This document shows, piece by piece, positions 9,009 through 17,937 of a stretch of DNA of 64,000 bases. The stretch covers positions 62,001 through 126,000 of the forward strand of contig JBJOMW010000002.1 in NCBI GenBank assembly GCA_046052145.1, given 5' to 3'. Origin of the DNA: Falsiroseomonas sp046052145. GTDB taxonomy: Bacteria; Pseudomonadota; Alphaproteobacteria; Acetobacterales; Acetobacteraceae. Positions within the stretch are counted from its first letter, which is position 1. Every line of letters starts with the position of its first letter. The notes below the pieces were generated by a model. That model was not told the DNA's origin. It saw nothing but the letters and a program-made list of their open reading frames with translations, and did no database searches. Both the position numbers and the translations under genes were made by a program.

Positions 9009-9979
9009 CGGAGGTGACGCTGGCCGAGGCCGCGCGCCTCGCCGCCTTGCAGGAGATGCGCCGCGATCCGCGGGTCTGGGTGATGGGCGAGGATGTCGCG
9101 CGCGGCGGGCTGTTCGGCCAGTATCGCGGCTTCGTCGAGGAGTTCGGCGCGGCGCGCGTCGTCTCCACACCGATCTCGGAAAGCACGATCATGGGCGCGG
9201 GGCTCGGCGCCGCGCTGGTCGGCACGCGCCCAATCATCGAGATGCGCATCTTCGACTTCGTGATGTGCGCGATGGACGAGCTGGTGAACCAGATCGCCAA
9301 GATCCGCTACATGTTCGGCGGCCAGGCGCGGCCAGCCGTGGTGGTGCGCATGCCGCACGGCATCTGGCGCAATTCCGCCGCGCAGCATTCCCAGACGCTG
9401 GAAGGCTGGTTCACCCACATCCCGGGCCTCGTCGTCGTCACACCCTCAACCCCGGCGGACACGGCGGGGCTGCTGGTCTCGGCCATCCGCAGCGACGATC
9501 CGGTGCTGTTCTTCGACCCGAAGAACCTCTTCCCGCTGAAGGGCGAGGTGGCGGAGACGATCGCACCCATCCCCTTCGGCCAGGCGCGGCAGCTGCGGCA
9601 GGGGAGCGACCTCACCATCGTCACCTGGTCGGCCATCACGCCCGCGGTGGCCGAAGCGGCGGAGATGCTGGCCGCGCGCGGCATCTCGGCCGATGTGCTC
9701 GACCTCCGCACGCTCTGGCCCTGGGACGAGGACGCGGTCTGCGCCTCCGTCACGCGCACGCGGCGGCTGCTGGTGGTGCATGAGGCGGTGACAACCGGCG
9801 GCTTCGGCGCGGAAGTGCTGGCGCGCGTCGTCGAACGGCTCGGCCCCGGCGCGGTCCTGGCCGCCGCGCGGCTCGGCCAGCCACGTGTGCCCGTGCCCTT
9901 CGCACCCGCGCTGGAGGACGCGCTGAAGCCGGATGCGGACAAGGTGGCAGACGCCGCGGAGAAGCTGGTGCGCGGCTGA
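9005..9979 (+). CDS. ThDP-dependent dehydrogenase E1 component, beta subunit
   Basis: 324-residue partner of the preceding alpha subunit, forming the alpha2beta2 E1 heterotetramer. Typical beta-chain blocks are present: GEDVARGGLFGQYRGF near 27-42, the E-x-x-IMGAGLGAAL region after STPISESTIMGAG, the HSQTLEGWF loop, and the C-terminal transketolase-like domain with VVHEAVTTGGFGAEV and VPVPFAPALE. The start ATG overlaps the alpha stop by four bases. The pair resembles AcoA/AcoB and PdhA/PdhB; sequence alone does not separate acetoin from branched-chain or pyruvate substrates. Confidence 0.9.
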   Translation: MTEVTLAEAARLAALQEMRRDPRVWVMGEDVARGGLFGQYRGFVEEFGAARVVSTPISESTIMGAGLGAALVGTRPIIEMRIFDFVMCAMDELVNQIAKIRYMFGGQARPAVVVRMPHGIWRNSAAQHSQTLEGWFTHIPGLVVVTPSTPADTAGLLVSAIRSDDPVLFFDPKNLFPLKGEVAETIAPIPFGQARQLRQGSDLTIVTWSAITPAVAEAAEMLAARGISADVLDLRTLWPWDEDAVCASVTRTRRLLVVHEAVTTGGFGAEVLARVVERLGPGAVLAAARLGQPRVPVPFAPALEDALKPDADKVADAAEKLVRG

Positions 9980-10010
9980 CCGCGCACCAGCGCCCACGTT
10001 TTCGCGCGGA

Positions 10011-10772
10011 CTACAGCTTCGCGTTCATCGCCGCGACATAGCTGCGGTTCCAGGCCGGGTTGATCCAGACCTCGTTCAGCACGACATGCGGCGGCAGGCA
10101 GGCGACATAGCGGATCAGGTCGCCGACATCCTCGCTCTGCACCATCCGCGCGCGTTCCTCGGCGCTCACCGGATGCGGGCGCTTGTCGAGGATGGGCGTC
10201 GCGACCTCGCCGGGGCAGACGACACAGCTGCGGATGCCGTTCGCGCCTTCCTCCATGTTGAGGGTGTGGCTCATCGCCACCACCCCGTGCTTCGCCGCCG
10301 TATAGCCCGCCCCGCTGAGCGGCGAGATGACGCGCCCGGCCATGCTGGAGGTGTGGATCAGCACACCATCCTTCTGTGCGCGCATCAGCGGCAACGCGAC
10401 GGCCACGCAATACATCGCGCTCGAAAGATTGCCGCGGACCAGTTCGTCCACGCCATCCACATCCAGCACCGACCAGCGCCGCGCGGTGATGTTGAGCCCC
10501 GCATTGTTCACCAGGATGTCGAGCCGCCCGAAGCGGCCGGCGATGAAGGCGCCGATGGCCTTCACCGCGTCCTTGTCCATCAGATCGGCGGGCTGCACCT
10601 CCGCCGTGCCGCCGGCGGCGCGGATGCACGCGGCGACAGCCTCGAGCGGCGCGGCGCGACGGCCGGTCAGCACCAGCGCGGCCCCTTCCTCTGCCAGCTT
10701 CAGCGCCGCGGCCTCGCCGATGCCGCTGCCTGCGCCCGTCACCCAGGCGATCTTCCCCGCGAGGCGTTGCAT
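10011..10772 (-). CDS. short-chain dehydrogenase/reductase (SDR, classical)
   Basis: NAD(P)-dependent oxidoreductase of 253 residues. It shows the classical SDR pattern: TGAGSGIG nucleotide loop at about residues 11-18, NNAG at the end of beta-4, the catalytic serine in HTSSMAG, and YTAAK with the Tyr and Lys of the active site. The start was set at the ATG at 10772 because GGGGAGG lies eight bases upstream; another ATG six bases earlier would be only two bases from that site. It faces the E1 operon tail-to-tail with a 31-base gap and is divergent from the next dehydrogenase gene. Substrate unknown; an alcohol/ketone step in the surrounding catabolic set is plausible. Confidence 0.88.
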   Translation of the reverse strand: MQRLAGKIAWVTGAGSGIGEAAALKLAEEGAALVLTGRRAAPLEAVAACIRAAGGTAEVQPADLMDKDAVKAIGAFIAGRFGRLDILVNNAGLNITARRWSVLDVDGVDELVRGNLSSAMYCVAVALPLMRAQKDGVLIHTSSMAGRVISPLSGAGYTAAKHGVVAMSHTLNMEEGANGIRSCVVCPGEVATPILDKRPHPVSAEERARMVQSEDVGDLIRYVACLPPHVVLNEVWINPAWNRSYVAAMNAKL

Positions 10773-10856
10773 CGTCATGACCTCCCCATGGCCCTCCCCT
10801 TGTCCGGGGGGCGAGCCTAGAGCAACGTCCCGGCGCTGCAAGCGATGGGGGAAACA

Positions 10857-11897
10857 ATGGCGGGTCCGAGGATCCTGACGCCGGCGATGCCGGCCTTCAC
10901 CAAGGGCGCGGGCTACGGCTTCGAGATGGAGGCGCTGGAGCGCCTCGGCGCCGAGATCGTCGAATGCCCCGCCAATGAAGACGCCTTCTGCGCCGCGGCG
11001 GCCGAGGCCGATGCGATCTACATGAAGGGCATGAAGCTGACGGCGCGCATGATCGCCGCGGCATCGAAGGCCAAGATCATCTGCTGCCCGACGGTCGGCG
11101 TGGATTATGTGGATGTGGGCGCGGCCACCGCGCGCGGCATTCCCGTGACGAACTGCCCTGATACCTTCATCGAGGAGGTGGCGGACCACGCCGTGATGCT
11201 GCTGCTGGCCACCCATCGCCGCTGCATCGAACAGGACCGCATGGTGCGCGAGGGCCGCTGGGCGGAAGGCCGGCCCCAGCTGAACCAGATCCCCCGCCTG
11301 ATGGGCATGACGCTCGGCTTCGTCGCCTTCGGCCGCGTCGCGCGCCAGGTTGCCAAGCGCGCTGCCCCCTTCGGCCTGCGCATGATGGCCTATGACCCCT
11401 ATGTGGACGAGCTGACCATGTCCGCGCATGGCGTCGTGCCGGCGAGCCTCGATGAGGTGCTGGCGCAATCCGACTTCGTCTCCATGCATGCGCCCGACCG
11501 GGCGGAGACGAAGGCGATGCTCACCACGCGGCACTTCGCGCAGATGAAGAAGACCGCGATTTTCATCAATACTGGCCGCGGCCCGACGGTGGACGAGGCG
11601 GCGCTGATCGCGGCCCTGCAATCGGGCCAGATCGCCGGCGCCGGCCTTGATGTGTTCGAGGTGGAGCCCGCCAAGCGCGACAATCCGCTACTGGCGATGC
11701 CGCATGTGATCCTCTCGCCGCACAACGCCTCGGCGTCGGCCCGATTCGACCCGGCGCGGCGCCGGCGGGCGGGGCAGGAGATGGCGCTGGTGCTGGCCGG
11801 CCGCTGGCCGATGAGCTGCGTCAACCCCACCGTTCTGCCGGGCTCGGGGCTTTCGCGCTGGCAGCCCTATGCGATGGAGCGCGGGCCGAACAGCTGA
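10857..11897 (+). CDS. D-isomer 2-hydroxyacid dehydrogenase family protein
   Basis: 346-residue NAD-dependent dehydrogenase related to SerA and glyoxylate/hydroxypyruvate reductases. The catalytic triad is visible: Arg in NTGRGP, Glu in DVFEVEP, His in SPHNA. The dinucleotide loop reads GFVAFGRVA, so the usual GxGxxG has alanine at the first and last glycine of the core, a variant seen in part of the family. The start ATG at 10857 is preceded by GGGGGA; an in-frame ATG at 10845 is the alternative. It is transcribed away from the SDR gene, with the aldehyde dehydrogenase gene next on the same strand. Expected reaction: 2-oxoacid to D-2-hydroxyacid or the reverse; substrate unknown. Confidence 0.85.
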   Translation: MAGPRILTPAMPAFTKGAGYGFEMEALERLGAEIVECPANEDAFCAAAAEADAIYMKGMKLTARMIAAASKAKIICCPTVGVDYVDVGAATARGIPVTNCPDTFIEEVADHAVMLLLATHRRCIEQDRMVREGRWAEGRPQLNQIPRLMGMTLGFVAFGRVARQVAKRAAPFGLRMMAYDPYVDELTMSAHGVVPASLDEVLAQSDFVSMHAPDRAETKAMLTTRHFAQMKKTAIFINTGRGPTVDEAALIAALQSGQIAGAGLDVFEVEPAKRDNPLLAMPHVILSPHNASASARFDPARRRRAGQEMALVLAGRWPMSCVNPTVLPGSGLSRWQPYAMERGPNS

Positions 11898-11963
11898 ACC
11901 CTAGACAGTTCCCACCACGGCCCGGGCGTCCTAGGTTTCGCTCACCGCCAGGAGGACACCAGA

Positions 11964-13397
11964 ATGTACCAAGATACGCAGCTCTTCATCGCCGGCACGT
12001 GGCGCGCCGCGCGCTCCGGCCGGACCGACCCCGTGCTCAACCCGGCGACCGAGGAGGTGATCGGCCAGGTCGCGCACGCCTCCAAGGCCGATCTCGACGA
12101 GGCGCTGGAGGCCGCCGAGAAGGGCTTCGCGGTGTGGCGCAAGGTCTCCGCCTATGACCGCGCCAAGCTGATGCGCAAGGCCGCCGACATCCTCCGCTCC
12201 CGTGTCGAGGAAACGGCGCGGCTGATGACGCTCGAACAGGGCAAGCCGCTGCCGGAGGCGAAGATCGAGGTGATGTCGGCCGCCGACATCATCGACTGGT
12301 TCGCCGAGGAAGCCCGCCGCGCCTATGGCCGCGTCGTGCCGGCGCGTGCCGAGGGCGTCTATCAGCTGGTGATCAAGGAGCCGGTCGGCCCCGTCGCCGC
12401 CTTCACGCCGTGGAACTTCCCGATCAACCAGGTGGTGCGCAAGCTCTCGGCCGCGGTTGCCACCGGCTGCTCGATCATCGTCAAGGCGCCGGAGGAAACG
12501 CCCGCCTCTCCGGCCGCGCTGATCCGCGCCTTCGCGGATGCCGGCCTGCCCGCGGGCGTGGCGAACCTCGTCTTCGGCGTGCCGGCCGAGATCAGCGAAT
12601 ACCTCGTGCCGCATCCGGTAATCCGGAAGGTGACCTTCACCGGCTCCACCCCCGTGGGCAAGCATCTGGCGGCGCTGGCGGGCGCGCATATGAAGCGCGT
12701 GACAATGGAGCTTGGTGGCCATGCGCCGGCGATCGTCTTCGACGATGCCGACCTCGAGCATGCGGCGAAGACTCTGGCGGCGGCGAAGTTCCGCAATGCC
12801 GGCCAGGTCTGCGTCTCGCCCACGCGCTTTCTGGTGCAGGAAAAGCTCTACGCGCCCTTCGTCGAGAAGTTCGTCGCCATCGCCAAGAGCCTGAAGGTCG
12901 GCGCGGGCATGGACGAAAGCACGCAGATGGGCCCGCTGGCGCATGAGCGGCGCATCCCCTGGGTCGAGGGGCTGGTGCATGACGCCAAGTCCCGCGGCGC
13001 GGAGGTGCACACCGGCGGCGAGCGCATCGGCAACAAGGGCTATTTCTACCAGCCGACGGTGATGACGGGCGTCTCGAAGGAGGCGCGGATGATGAATGAC
13101 GAGCCCTTCGGCCCCGTCGCCATGATCGCGCCCTTCAAGGATCTGGAGGAGGTGGTCGAGGAATCGAACCGCCTGCCCTTCGGCCTGGCGGCCTATGCCT
13201 TCACCCGAAGCGCCAAGACGGCGAATGCGATCGCGTCCAAGGTCGAGACGGGCATGATGACCATCAACCACCTGGGCCTCGCTCTGCCCGAGGTGCCCTT
13301 CGGCGGCGTCAAGGATTCCGGCTACGGCTCCGAGGGCGGCTCCGAGGCGATCGAGGCGTATCTGAACACGAAGTTCGTGACCCAGGCCGGGCTGTAA
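11964..13397 (+). CDS. gabD: NAD(P)-dependent aldehyde dehydrogenase, succinate-semialdehyde dehydrogenase type
   Basis: 477-residue aldehyde dehydrogenase oxidising an aldehyde to the acid. The fold landmarks are FTPWNFP (148-153), the coenzyme loop FTGSTPVG (225-232), the general base Glu249 in ELGGHAP and the nucleophile Cys283 in NAGQVC. The length and the AFTPWNFPINQ, SPTRF and EVPFGGVKDSGYG blocks fit the GabD/succinate-semialdehyde branch better than betaine- or acetaldehyde dehydrogenases. A good AGGAGG site lies ahead of the ATG. It follows the hydroxyacid dehydrogenase by 66 bases and ends at a GC-rich hairpin shared with the convergent Rieske gene. The gene symbol is by family; the true substrate may differ. 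Confidence 0.85.
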   Translation: MYQDTQLFIAGTWRAARSGRTDPVLNPATEEVIGQVAHASKADLDEALEAAEKGFAVWRKVSAYDRAKLMRKAADILRSRVEETARLMTLEQGKPLPEAKIEVMSAADIIDWFAEEARRAYGRVVPARAEGVYQLVIKEPVGPVAAFTPWNFPINQVVRKLSAAVATGCSIIVKAPEETPASPAALIRAFADAGLPAGVANLVFGVPAEISEYLVPHPVIRKVTFTGSTPVGKHLAALAGAHMKRVTMELGGHAPAIVFDDADLEHAAKTLAAAKFRNAGQVCVSPTRFLVQEKLYAPFVEKFVAIAKSLKVGAGMDESTQMGPLAHERRIPWVEGLVHDAKSRGAEVHTGGERIGNKGYFYQPTVMTGVSKEARMMNDEPFGPVAMIAPFKDLEEVVEESNRLPFGLAAYAFTRSAKTANAIASKVETGMMTINHLGLALPEVPFGGVKDSGYGSEGGSEAIEAYLNTKFVTQAGL

Positions 13398-13410
13398 CGA
13401 CTTGCCCTCT

Positions 13411-13439
13411 CTCCCTCCCCCGCCTTGCGGGGGAGGGAG
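13411..13439. terminator. two-way hairpin between convergent genes
   Basis: Perfect 13-bp inverted repeat ctccctcccccgc / gcgggggagggag with a 3-base loop, midway between the ends of the aldehyde dehydrogenase and the Rieske oxygenase genes. There is no T-run, so it is at most a Rho-assisted or blocking structure. The same core recurs as a palindrome at 19368-19393. Confidence 0.65.
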
Positions 13440-13460
13440 ATATGGTTGGCGCCCAAAACC

Positions 13461-14477
13461 CTACTCCGCCGCCACTTTCACCTCGGCGGCCAGGCGCTGT
13501 TCCAGCACCAGCAGCATCTTCCGCATCAGCACGCCGGGCCGGTCGCTCGGCATGTTCATCTCGATGCCCGCCTGGTCGAGCGGCACGTCGAAATCCGTGC
13601 TCTCCAGGATGTCCCGATCCTCCTCCGTCACCAGTCGGTCGAAGGCAATGATGTCGGCGGCCTTGGCGTCTTCCTCGGTGTCGTTGCGATAGACGAATTG
13701 CACGATCTGGCAGAACCGGTCGTCGATCGGCGTCGCGCCGGTGATGATCGAATGCGACAGCCCGTTCGGGTACCGGATACGCAGCTTCCGCAGGAACGGC
13801 ATGTACCAGCGGCCGCGCATGTGGCGCACCGTGGTGTCGCTCTCCATCCGCAGAACCTTCTTCTGGATCTCCGGGTTGCGCACCGGCACATCGGTGATGA
13901 AGAGGAAGCCGTCGGCATACTCCTCCACCTCGATCTTCGCCGGCTCCGGATGGCCCTGGTCGCCGAAGCTCGCGCGGTGGACGAAGGCGAAATGCGCGTT
14001 GTCGAAGCTGTTCTCCATCACGCGCAACCCGGCGCAGTTCCACACCTCGTAGAACTCATCGATGCGCCGGCAGCCTTCCGCCTCCTCCTCGAAATCGGGG
14101 ATGTCGAAGATCGGCTCCTCCAGCGCGACCCAGACATAGCCGTACCGCGCCTCCGCCCGATAGGACGGCACGCGCATGTTGGTCGCACCCTGCTTGTCCA
14201 CCGGGCGCTGCGGCACGCGCATCACGCGGCCATCGGCGCCGAATTCCCAGCCATGATAGCCACAGGCCAGCCAGCCATTGCTGTAGAAGCCCTTGGAGAG
14301 CTTCGCGGTGCGGTGGCAGCAGCGGTCATCCATCGCCGCCGGCTTCCCGTCCCCATCCACCCAGAGGACGATGTCCTGGCCGAGCAGCCGGAAGGGCTTC
14401 GGCCCGTCCTGCAGCTGCGCGAGCGGGATGACGGGATACCAGAAGCGCCGCAGCATCGGGGTGGCGGTCTGCAGCAT
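13461..14477 (-). CDS. Rieske non-heme iron oxygenase, alpha subunit
   Basis: 338-residue oxygenase that inserts oxygen into, or demethylates, an aromatic or amine substrate using electrons from a separate reductase. The Rieske [2Fe-2S] ligands are C53/H55 and C72/H75 (CGYHGWEF). The mononuclear iron site is D159, H162 and H167 in the segment ENSFDNAHFAFVH. It resembles the vanillate O-demethylase/phthalate-oxygenase-like group with a single alpha subunit. No ferredoxin or reductase gene is nearby, so the electron donor is encoded elsewhere. GGAGAG lies about nine bases before the ATG. It is divergent from the NMT1-type binding protein gene across a short AT-richer interval. Confidence 0.88.
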   Translation of the reverse strand: MLQTATPMLRRFWYPVIPLAQLQDGPKPFRLLGQDIVLWVDGDGKPAAMDDRCCHRTAKLSKGFYSNGWLACGYHGWEFGADGRVMRVPQRPVDKQGATNMRVPSYRAEARYGYVWVALEEPIFDIPDFEEEAEGCRRIDEFYEVWNCAGLRVMENSFDNAHFAFVHRASFGDQGHPEPAKIEVEEYADGFLFITDVPVRNPEIQKKVLRMESDTTVRHMRGRWYMPFLRKLRIRYPNGLSHSIITGATPIDDRFCQIVQFVYRNDTEEDAKAADIIAFDRLVTEEDRDILESTDFDVPLDQAGIEMNMPSDRPGVLMRKMLLVLEQRLAAEVKVAAE

Positions 14478-14731
14478 GGCGGGTCTCTCCTTCCGCGCGA
14501 TGCGCCCGCGCCCCTGGGGGCAAGCGCGACCCTAGTCCGTGCAAGCGCCGGACCACCGCGAGCCGCCAAGGCCGGATGCCACCGATGCGATCACTCGACA
14601 GCCTGATACTTGTGCATTTTGCCTCACATACGATCATATCCTGGTAGGGCGCCACGCAGGAGCGCGGGCCGGCGCGATGGTCCGCGCCTTGCTAGCCCAC
14701 GGGACCGATCACGCTCATGGGAGAGCCAGAC

Positions 14732-15754
14732 ATGCGCCGCCGCCACGCCCTTGCCCTGTTCGGAGCCACTGCCGCCGGCCTCGCCGCCCCGGCTGTTCAT
14801 GCCCAATCGCTGCTGGATGTGCGCTTCAGCCTGGACTGGGCCTTCCAGGGCCCGCAGGCCGCCTTCCTGCTAGCCCTCGACAAGGGCTATTTCCGCGAGG
14901 CCGGGCTCAACGTCACCATGGACCGCGGCTTCGGCTCGGGCGACGTGCCGGTGAAGATCTCCTCCGGCGCCTATGATGTCGGCGTCGCGGACCTGAACCC
15001 CACCATCCGCATGCGGCTCGAACGGCCTGATGTGGACCTGTTCAGCCCCTTCATCATCTATGACGCCACCGCGCTGGCCGTGATGACGCTGCGGCGCGAA
15101 AACATCCGCACGCCGAAGGACCTGGAAGGCAAGACCATCGCCTCGCCTGAGAGCGATGCGGGCCGCCAACTCTTCCCCGCCTTCGCCAAGGCCGCCGGCA
15201 TCAACGCTGCCTCCGTCCGCTGGCAGACCGTAACGCCCCAGCTGCGGGAGCCGATGCTGGCGCAGGGCCGCGCCAATGCCATCACGGGCTTCATCACCTC
15301 CGGCATCTTCTCGCTGCGGGGGCTTGGCGTGTCGGACCAGGACATCGTGACGATGCTGTTCAGCGATGTCGGCGCCGATTTCTACTCGACCTCGATGATC
15401 ACCACGCGGCGCTGGGCGCAGGCCAATCCGCGCGCCGTCACCGGGCTCATCCGCGGCCTGATCCGCGCGCAATACGACAGCCTGGCCGATATGCCCGCCG
15501 CCATTGCGGGCCTCCGCCGGCGCGAGCCGCTGACCGATGTCGCGCTGGAGACGGAACGGCTGCGCATGTCGCTGGAACGCCTGACCTTCACCCCGCATGT
15601 CCGCCAGAACGGCTTCGGGCGCGTGGACATGACAAGGCTGCAACGCTCGGTCGATTCCGTGCGGGAGGCCTTCGGCATCTCGCGCCCGATGGCGGCATCC
15701 GATATCTACGACCCCTCCTTCCTCCCCCCCGCCTCGGAGCTGAAGCTGGCCTGA
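14732..15754 (+). CDS. ABC transporter substrate-binding protein, NMT1/SsuA/THI5-like
   Basis: 340-residue periplasmic binding protein. The N-terminus MRRRHALALFGATAAGLAAPAVHAQ is a Sec/Tat-like signal peptide with an AxA cleavage site. The mature part starts FSLDWAFQGPQAAFLLALDKGYF, the hallmark of the NMT1/SsuA superfamily that binds sulfonates, nitrate, pyrimidine precursors or aromatic acids. The start ATG at 14732 has GGGAGAG upstream; an ATG at 14717 would place extra residues before the signal peptide. No permease or ATPase of this class is adjacent. It is followed 19 bases later by the creatininase gene, suggesting a link to uptake of an amide-containing substrate (inference). Confidence 0.87.
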   Translation: MRRRHALALFGATAAGLAAPAVHAQSLLDVRFSLDWAFQGPQAAFLLALDKGYFREAGLNVTMDRGFGSGDVPVKISSGAYDVGVADLNPTIRMRLERPDVDLFSPFIIYDATALAVMTLRRENIRTPKDLEGKTIASPESDAGRQLFPAFAKAAGINAASVRWQTVTPQLREPMLAQGRANAITGFITSGIFSLRGLGVSDQDIVTMLFSDVGADFYSTSMITTRRWAQANPRAVTGLIRGLIRAQYDSLADMPAAIAGLRRREPLTDVALETERLRMSLERLTFTPHVRQNGFGRVDMTRLQRSVDSVREAFGISRPMAASDIYDPSFLPPASELKLA

Positions 15755-15773
15755 GGCGATCTCCGAGGTGCCG

Positions 15774-16586
15774 ATGCTCCCCACCCGCTACTGGCAGGAC
15801 CTGCCCTGGCCTGCCTTCCGTGACCTGCCCTCCAACACGGTCGCGGTGCTGCCGGTGGCGAGCATCGAGCAGCACGGGCCGCATCTGCCCGTCTCGGTGG
15901 ACACCACGATCAACCAGGGGGTCGTGGCGCGCACGCTTTCGGTGATCCCGCAGGATCTGCCGGTGCTGGTGCTGCCGACGCAATCCGTCGCGCTCTCGGT
16001 CGAGCATCTGCGCTATCCGGGCACCATCACCACCAGCGCCGAGACACTCATCGCGCTGGTGACCGATATCGGCGCCTCGGTCGCGCGCGCCGGCGTGAAG
16101 CGGCTCGTGATGGTGAACAGCCATGGCGGCAATGTCGCAGCACTCGACATCGCCGCGCGGCGCATCCGCATCCAGTCGAACCTGTTCGTCGTGAATGCGA
16201 TGTGGGCGCGGATGGGCAAGCCCGAGAGCCAGAAGGACCCGATCGAGGGCACCTTCGGCATCCATGCCGGCCGCGACGAGACCGCCGTGATGCTGGCGCT
16301 GACGCCGCAGCTGGTGAACATGGCGAAGGCCAAGAACTTCGTCAGCCGCTGGCAGGGCGCGAGCAACGCCGCCCCGCGCATGGCCCCGCCCGCCGGCGCG
16401 CCGCTGGCCTGGCAAGCGCATGACCTCAACGCCGCCGGCGCGGTCGGCGATGCGTCGCGCGCCACCGCCGCGCAGGGGGAGGAGATCCTGGATTTCGCCG
16501 CCGCCCGCATGAGCGAGCTGTGGCAACAGGTCGCCGCCTTCGACGTGGACAGCTGGCTGTCGAACGAGCCCAACGCCGATGCATGA
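15774..16586 (+). CDS. creatininase family protein (metal-dependent amidohydrolase)
   Basis: 270-residue creatininase-fold hydrolase. The metal and catalytic set is intact: E32, H34 and H37 in IEQHGPH, D43, H117 in NSHGGN and E169 in GRDETA. Family members open cyclic amides (creatinine) or remove formamide groups from riboflavin/F420-type intermediates or mycofactocin precursors. The start ATG at 15774 has GAGGTG just upstream. The following FAD oxidase gene begins inside its last codons (8-base overlap), and a second FAD oxidase is coupled to that one. The operon therefore pairs an amidase with two flavoproteins. The reaction in this organism is unknown. Confidence 0.87.
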   Translation: MLPTRYWQDLPWPAFRDLPSNTVAVLPVASIEQHGPHLPVSVDTTINQGVVARTLSVIPQDLPVLVLPTQSVALSVEHLRYPGTITTSAETLIALVTDIGASVARAGVKRLVMVNSHGGNVAALDIAARRIRIQSNLFVVNAMWARMGKPESQKDPIEGTFGIHAGRDETAVMLALTPQLVNMAKAKNFVSRWQGASNAAPRMAPPAGAPLAWQAHDLNAAGAVGDASRATAAQGEEILDFAAARMSELWQQVAAFDVDSWLSNEPNADA

Positions 16587-17937
16587 CATTGCTGCCCTGG
16601 CCGCCGAGCTCGATGGTATCGAGCTCGCGACCGACCGCGCCCTGCTGCGCCAGAAAAGCCGCGACTTCTATTGGTACAGCCCGATCCTGAAGCAGCGCCT
16701 GGACGGCAAATCGGCCGAATTGCTGGCACGGCCGAAGAATGAGGATGAGGTGCTGCGCATCCTGACGGCCTGCCGCGCGCGGCGCGTGCCCGTCACAGTG
16801 CGCGGCGGCGGCACCGGCAATTACGGGCAATGCGTGCCGCTGGATGGCGGCGTCGTGCTCGACATGACGGCGATGAACGCTCCAATCGCGCTCAATGACG
16901 GCGTGGTGGAGGTCGAGACCGGGGCGAAGATGATCGACCTAGACCTCTGGTGCCGTGAGCGCGGCTGGGAATTGAAGCTCTGGCCCAGCACCAAGCGCAC
17001 CGCGACGATCGGCGGCTTCGTCGCCGGCGGCGGCGCGGGGGTGGGCGGCATCAGCCACGGCACGATGCGCGAGCGCGGCAACCTGATCGGCGCGCGCGTC
17101 GCCACGATGCAGGACCCGCCGCGCGTGCTGGACCTGGAAGGCCTCGCGGCGAACCCGGTCAACCGCACCTATGGCACGACGGGCGTGCTGACGCGCATCC
17201 GCGTGCCGCTGGCGCCAGCGCAGGCTTGGCGGGACGTGGCGATCGCCTTCCCGGATTTCGTCCCGGCGTCGCGCTTCGCTCTGGACCTGTCCTTCTCCGA
17301 CGGCATCGCGAAGAAGATGTGCGCTGTCTTCGACAGCCAGCTGCCGCCCTTCTTCAAGGGCCTGGCCGATGCCGTGCCGGCCGGCCATGCGCTGGTGCTG
17401 GCGATGGTAACGCCCGCTGGCCTTGGCCCACTGGCGGAACTCGCCGCCGAACATGGCGGGCGGATCGTCGCCGAGCAGGATGCGGTGGCCGCCGAACGCG
17501 ACCCAGACGCCACGCCCTTCTACGAGTATTGCTGGAACCACACCACGCTGCAGGTGCTGAAGAAGGATCGCGGCGTCAGCTACCTGCAATGCCGCTTCCC
17601 CTTCGAGGACACGCTGAAGGCCGTGGAGGCCGTGCGCATCCCCTTCCGCGACGAGGTGTGGATGCACACTGAATGCGTCCGCTTCGGCGGGCGGCTCACC
17701 ATGTCGGCGCTACCCGTCATCCGCTGGACCAGCGCCGAGCGTCTCTATGAGATCATCGCCGCCTTCGAAGCCGCGGGTATCGGCATCGCCAATCCGCATG
17801 TGCTGACCATCGAGGAAGGCAGCGGCTATCGCCGCGTGCCGGGCGACCAGCTGGGCTTCAAGCGCATGGCCGACCCCCTCGGCCTGCTCAACCCCGGCAA
17901 GATGCGCGACTTCACCATCGAGGACGCCGCCGCATGA
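16579..17937 (+). CDS. FAD-binding oxidase/dehydrogenase (VAO/PCMH type), copy 1
   Basis: 452-residue flavoprotein of the vanillyl-alcohol-oxidase/GlcD group. The PCMH-type FAD domain is in the N-terminal half (RVPVTVRGGGTGNYGQCVPL with the diphosphate-binding glycines, then TKRTATIGGFVAGGGAG), and the C-terminus has the typical GLLNPGKM. Such enzymes oxidise hydroxyacids, phenols or amines. It overlaps the creatininase gene by 8 bases and the next, homologous FAD oxidase by 4 bases (ATGA). The two copies share most motifs (RQKSRDFYWYSP / RQKSRDFFWYSP; STKRTATIGG / STKRTATLGG), so they arose by tandem duplication and may form a heteromer (inference). Confidence 0.83.
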   Translation: MHDIAALAAELDGIELATDRALLRQKSRDFYWYSPILKQRLDGKSAELLARPKNEDEVLRILTACRARRVPVTVRGGGTGNYGQCVPLDGGVVLDMTAMNAPIALNDGVVEVETGAKMIDLDLWCRERGWELKLWPSTKRTATIGGFVAGGGAGVGGISHGTMRERGNLIGARVATMQDPPRVLDLEGLAANPVNRTYGTTGVLTRIRVPLAPAQAWRDVAIAFPDFVPASRFALDLSFSDGIAKKMCAVFDSQLPPFFKGLADAVPAGHALVLAMVTPAGLGPLAELAAEHGGRIVAEQDAVAAERDPDATPFYEYCWNHTTLQVLKKDRGVSYLQCRFPFEDTLKAVEAVRIPFRDEVWMHTECVRFGGRLTMSALPVIRWTSAERLYEIIAAFEAAGIGIANPHVLTIEEGSGYRRVPGDQLGFKRMADPLGLLNPGKMRDFTIEDAAA

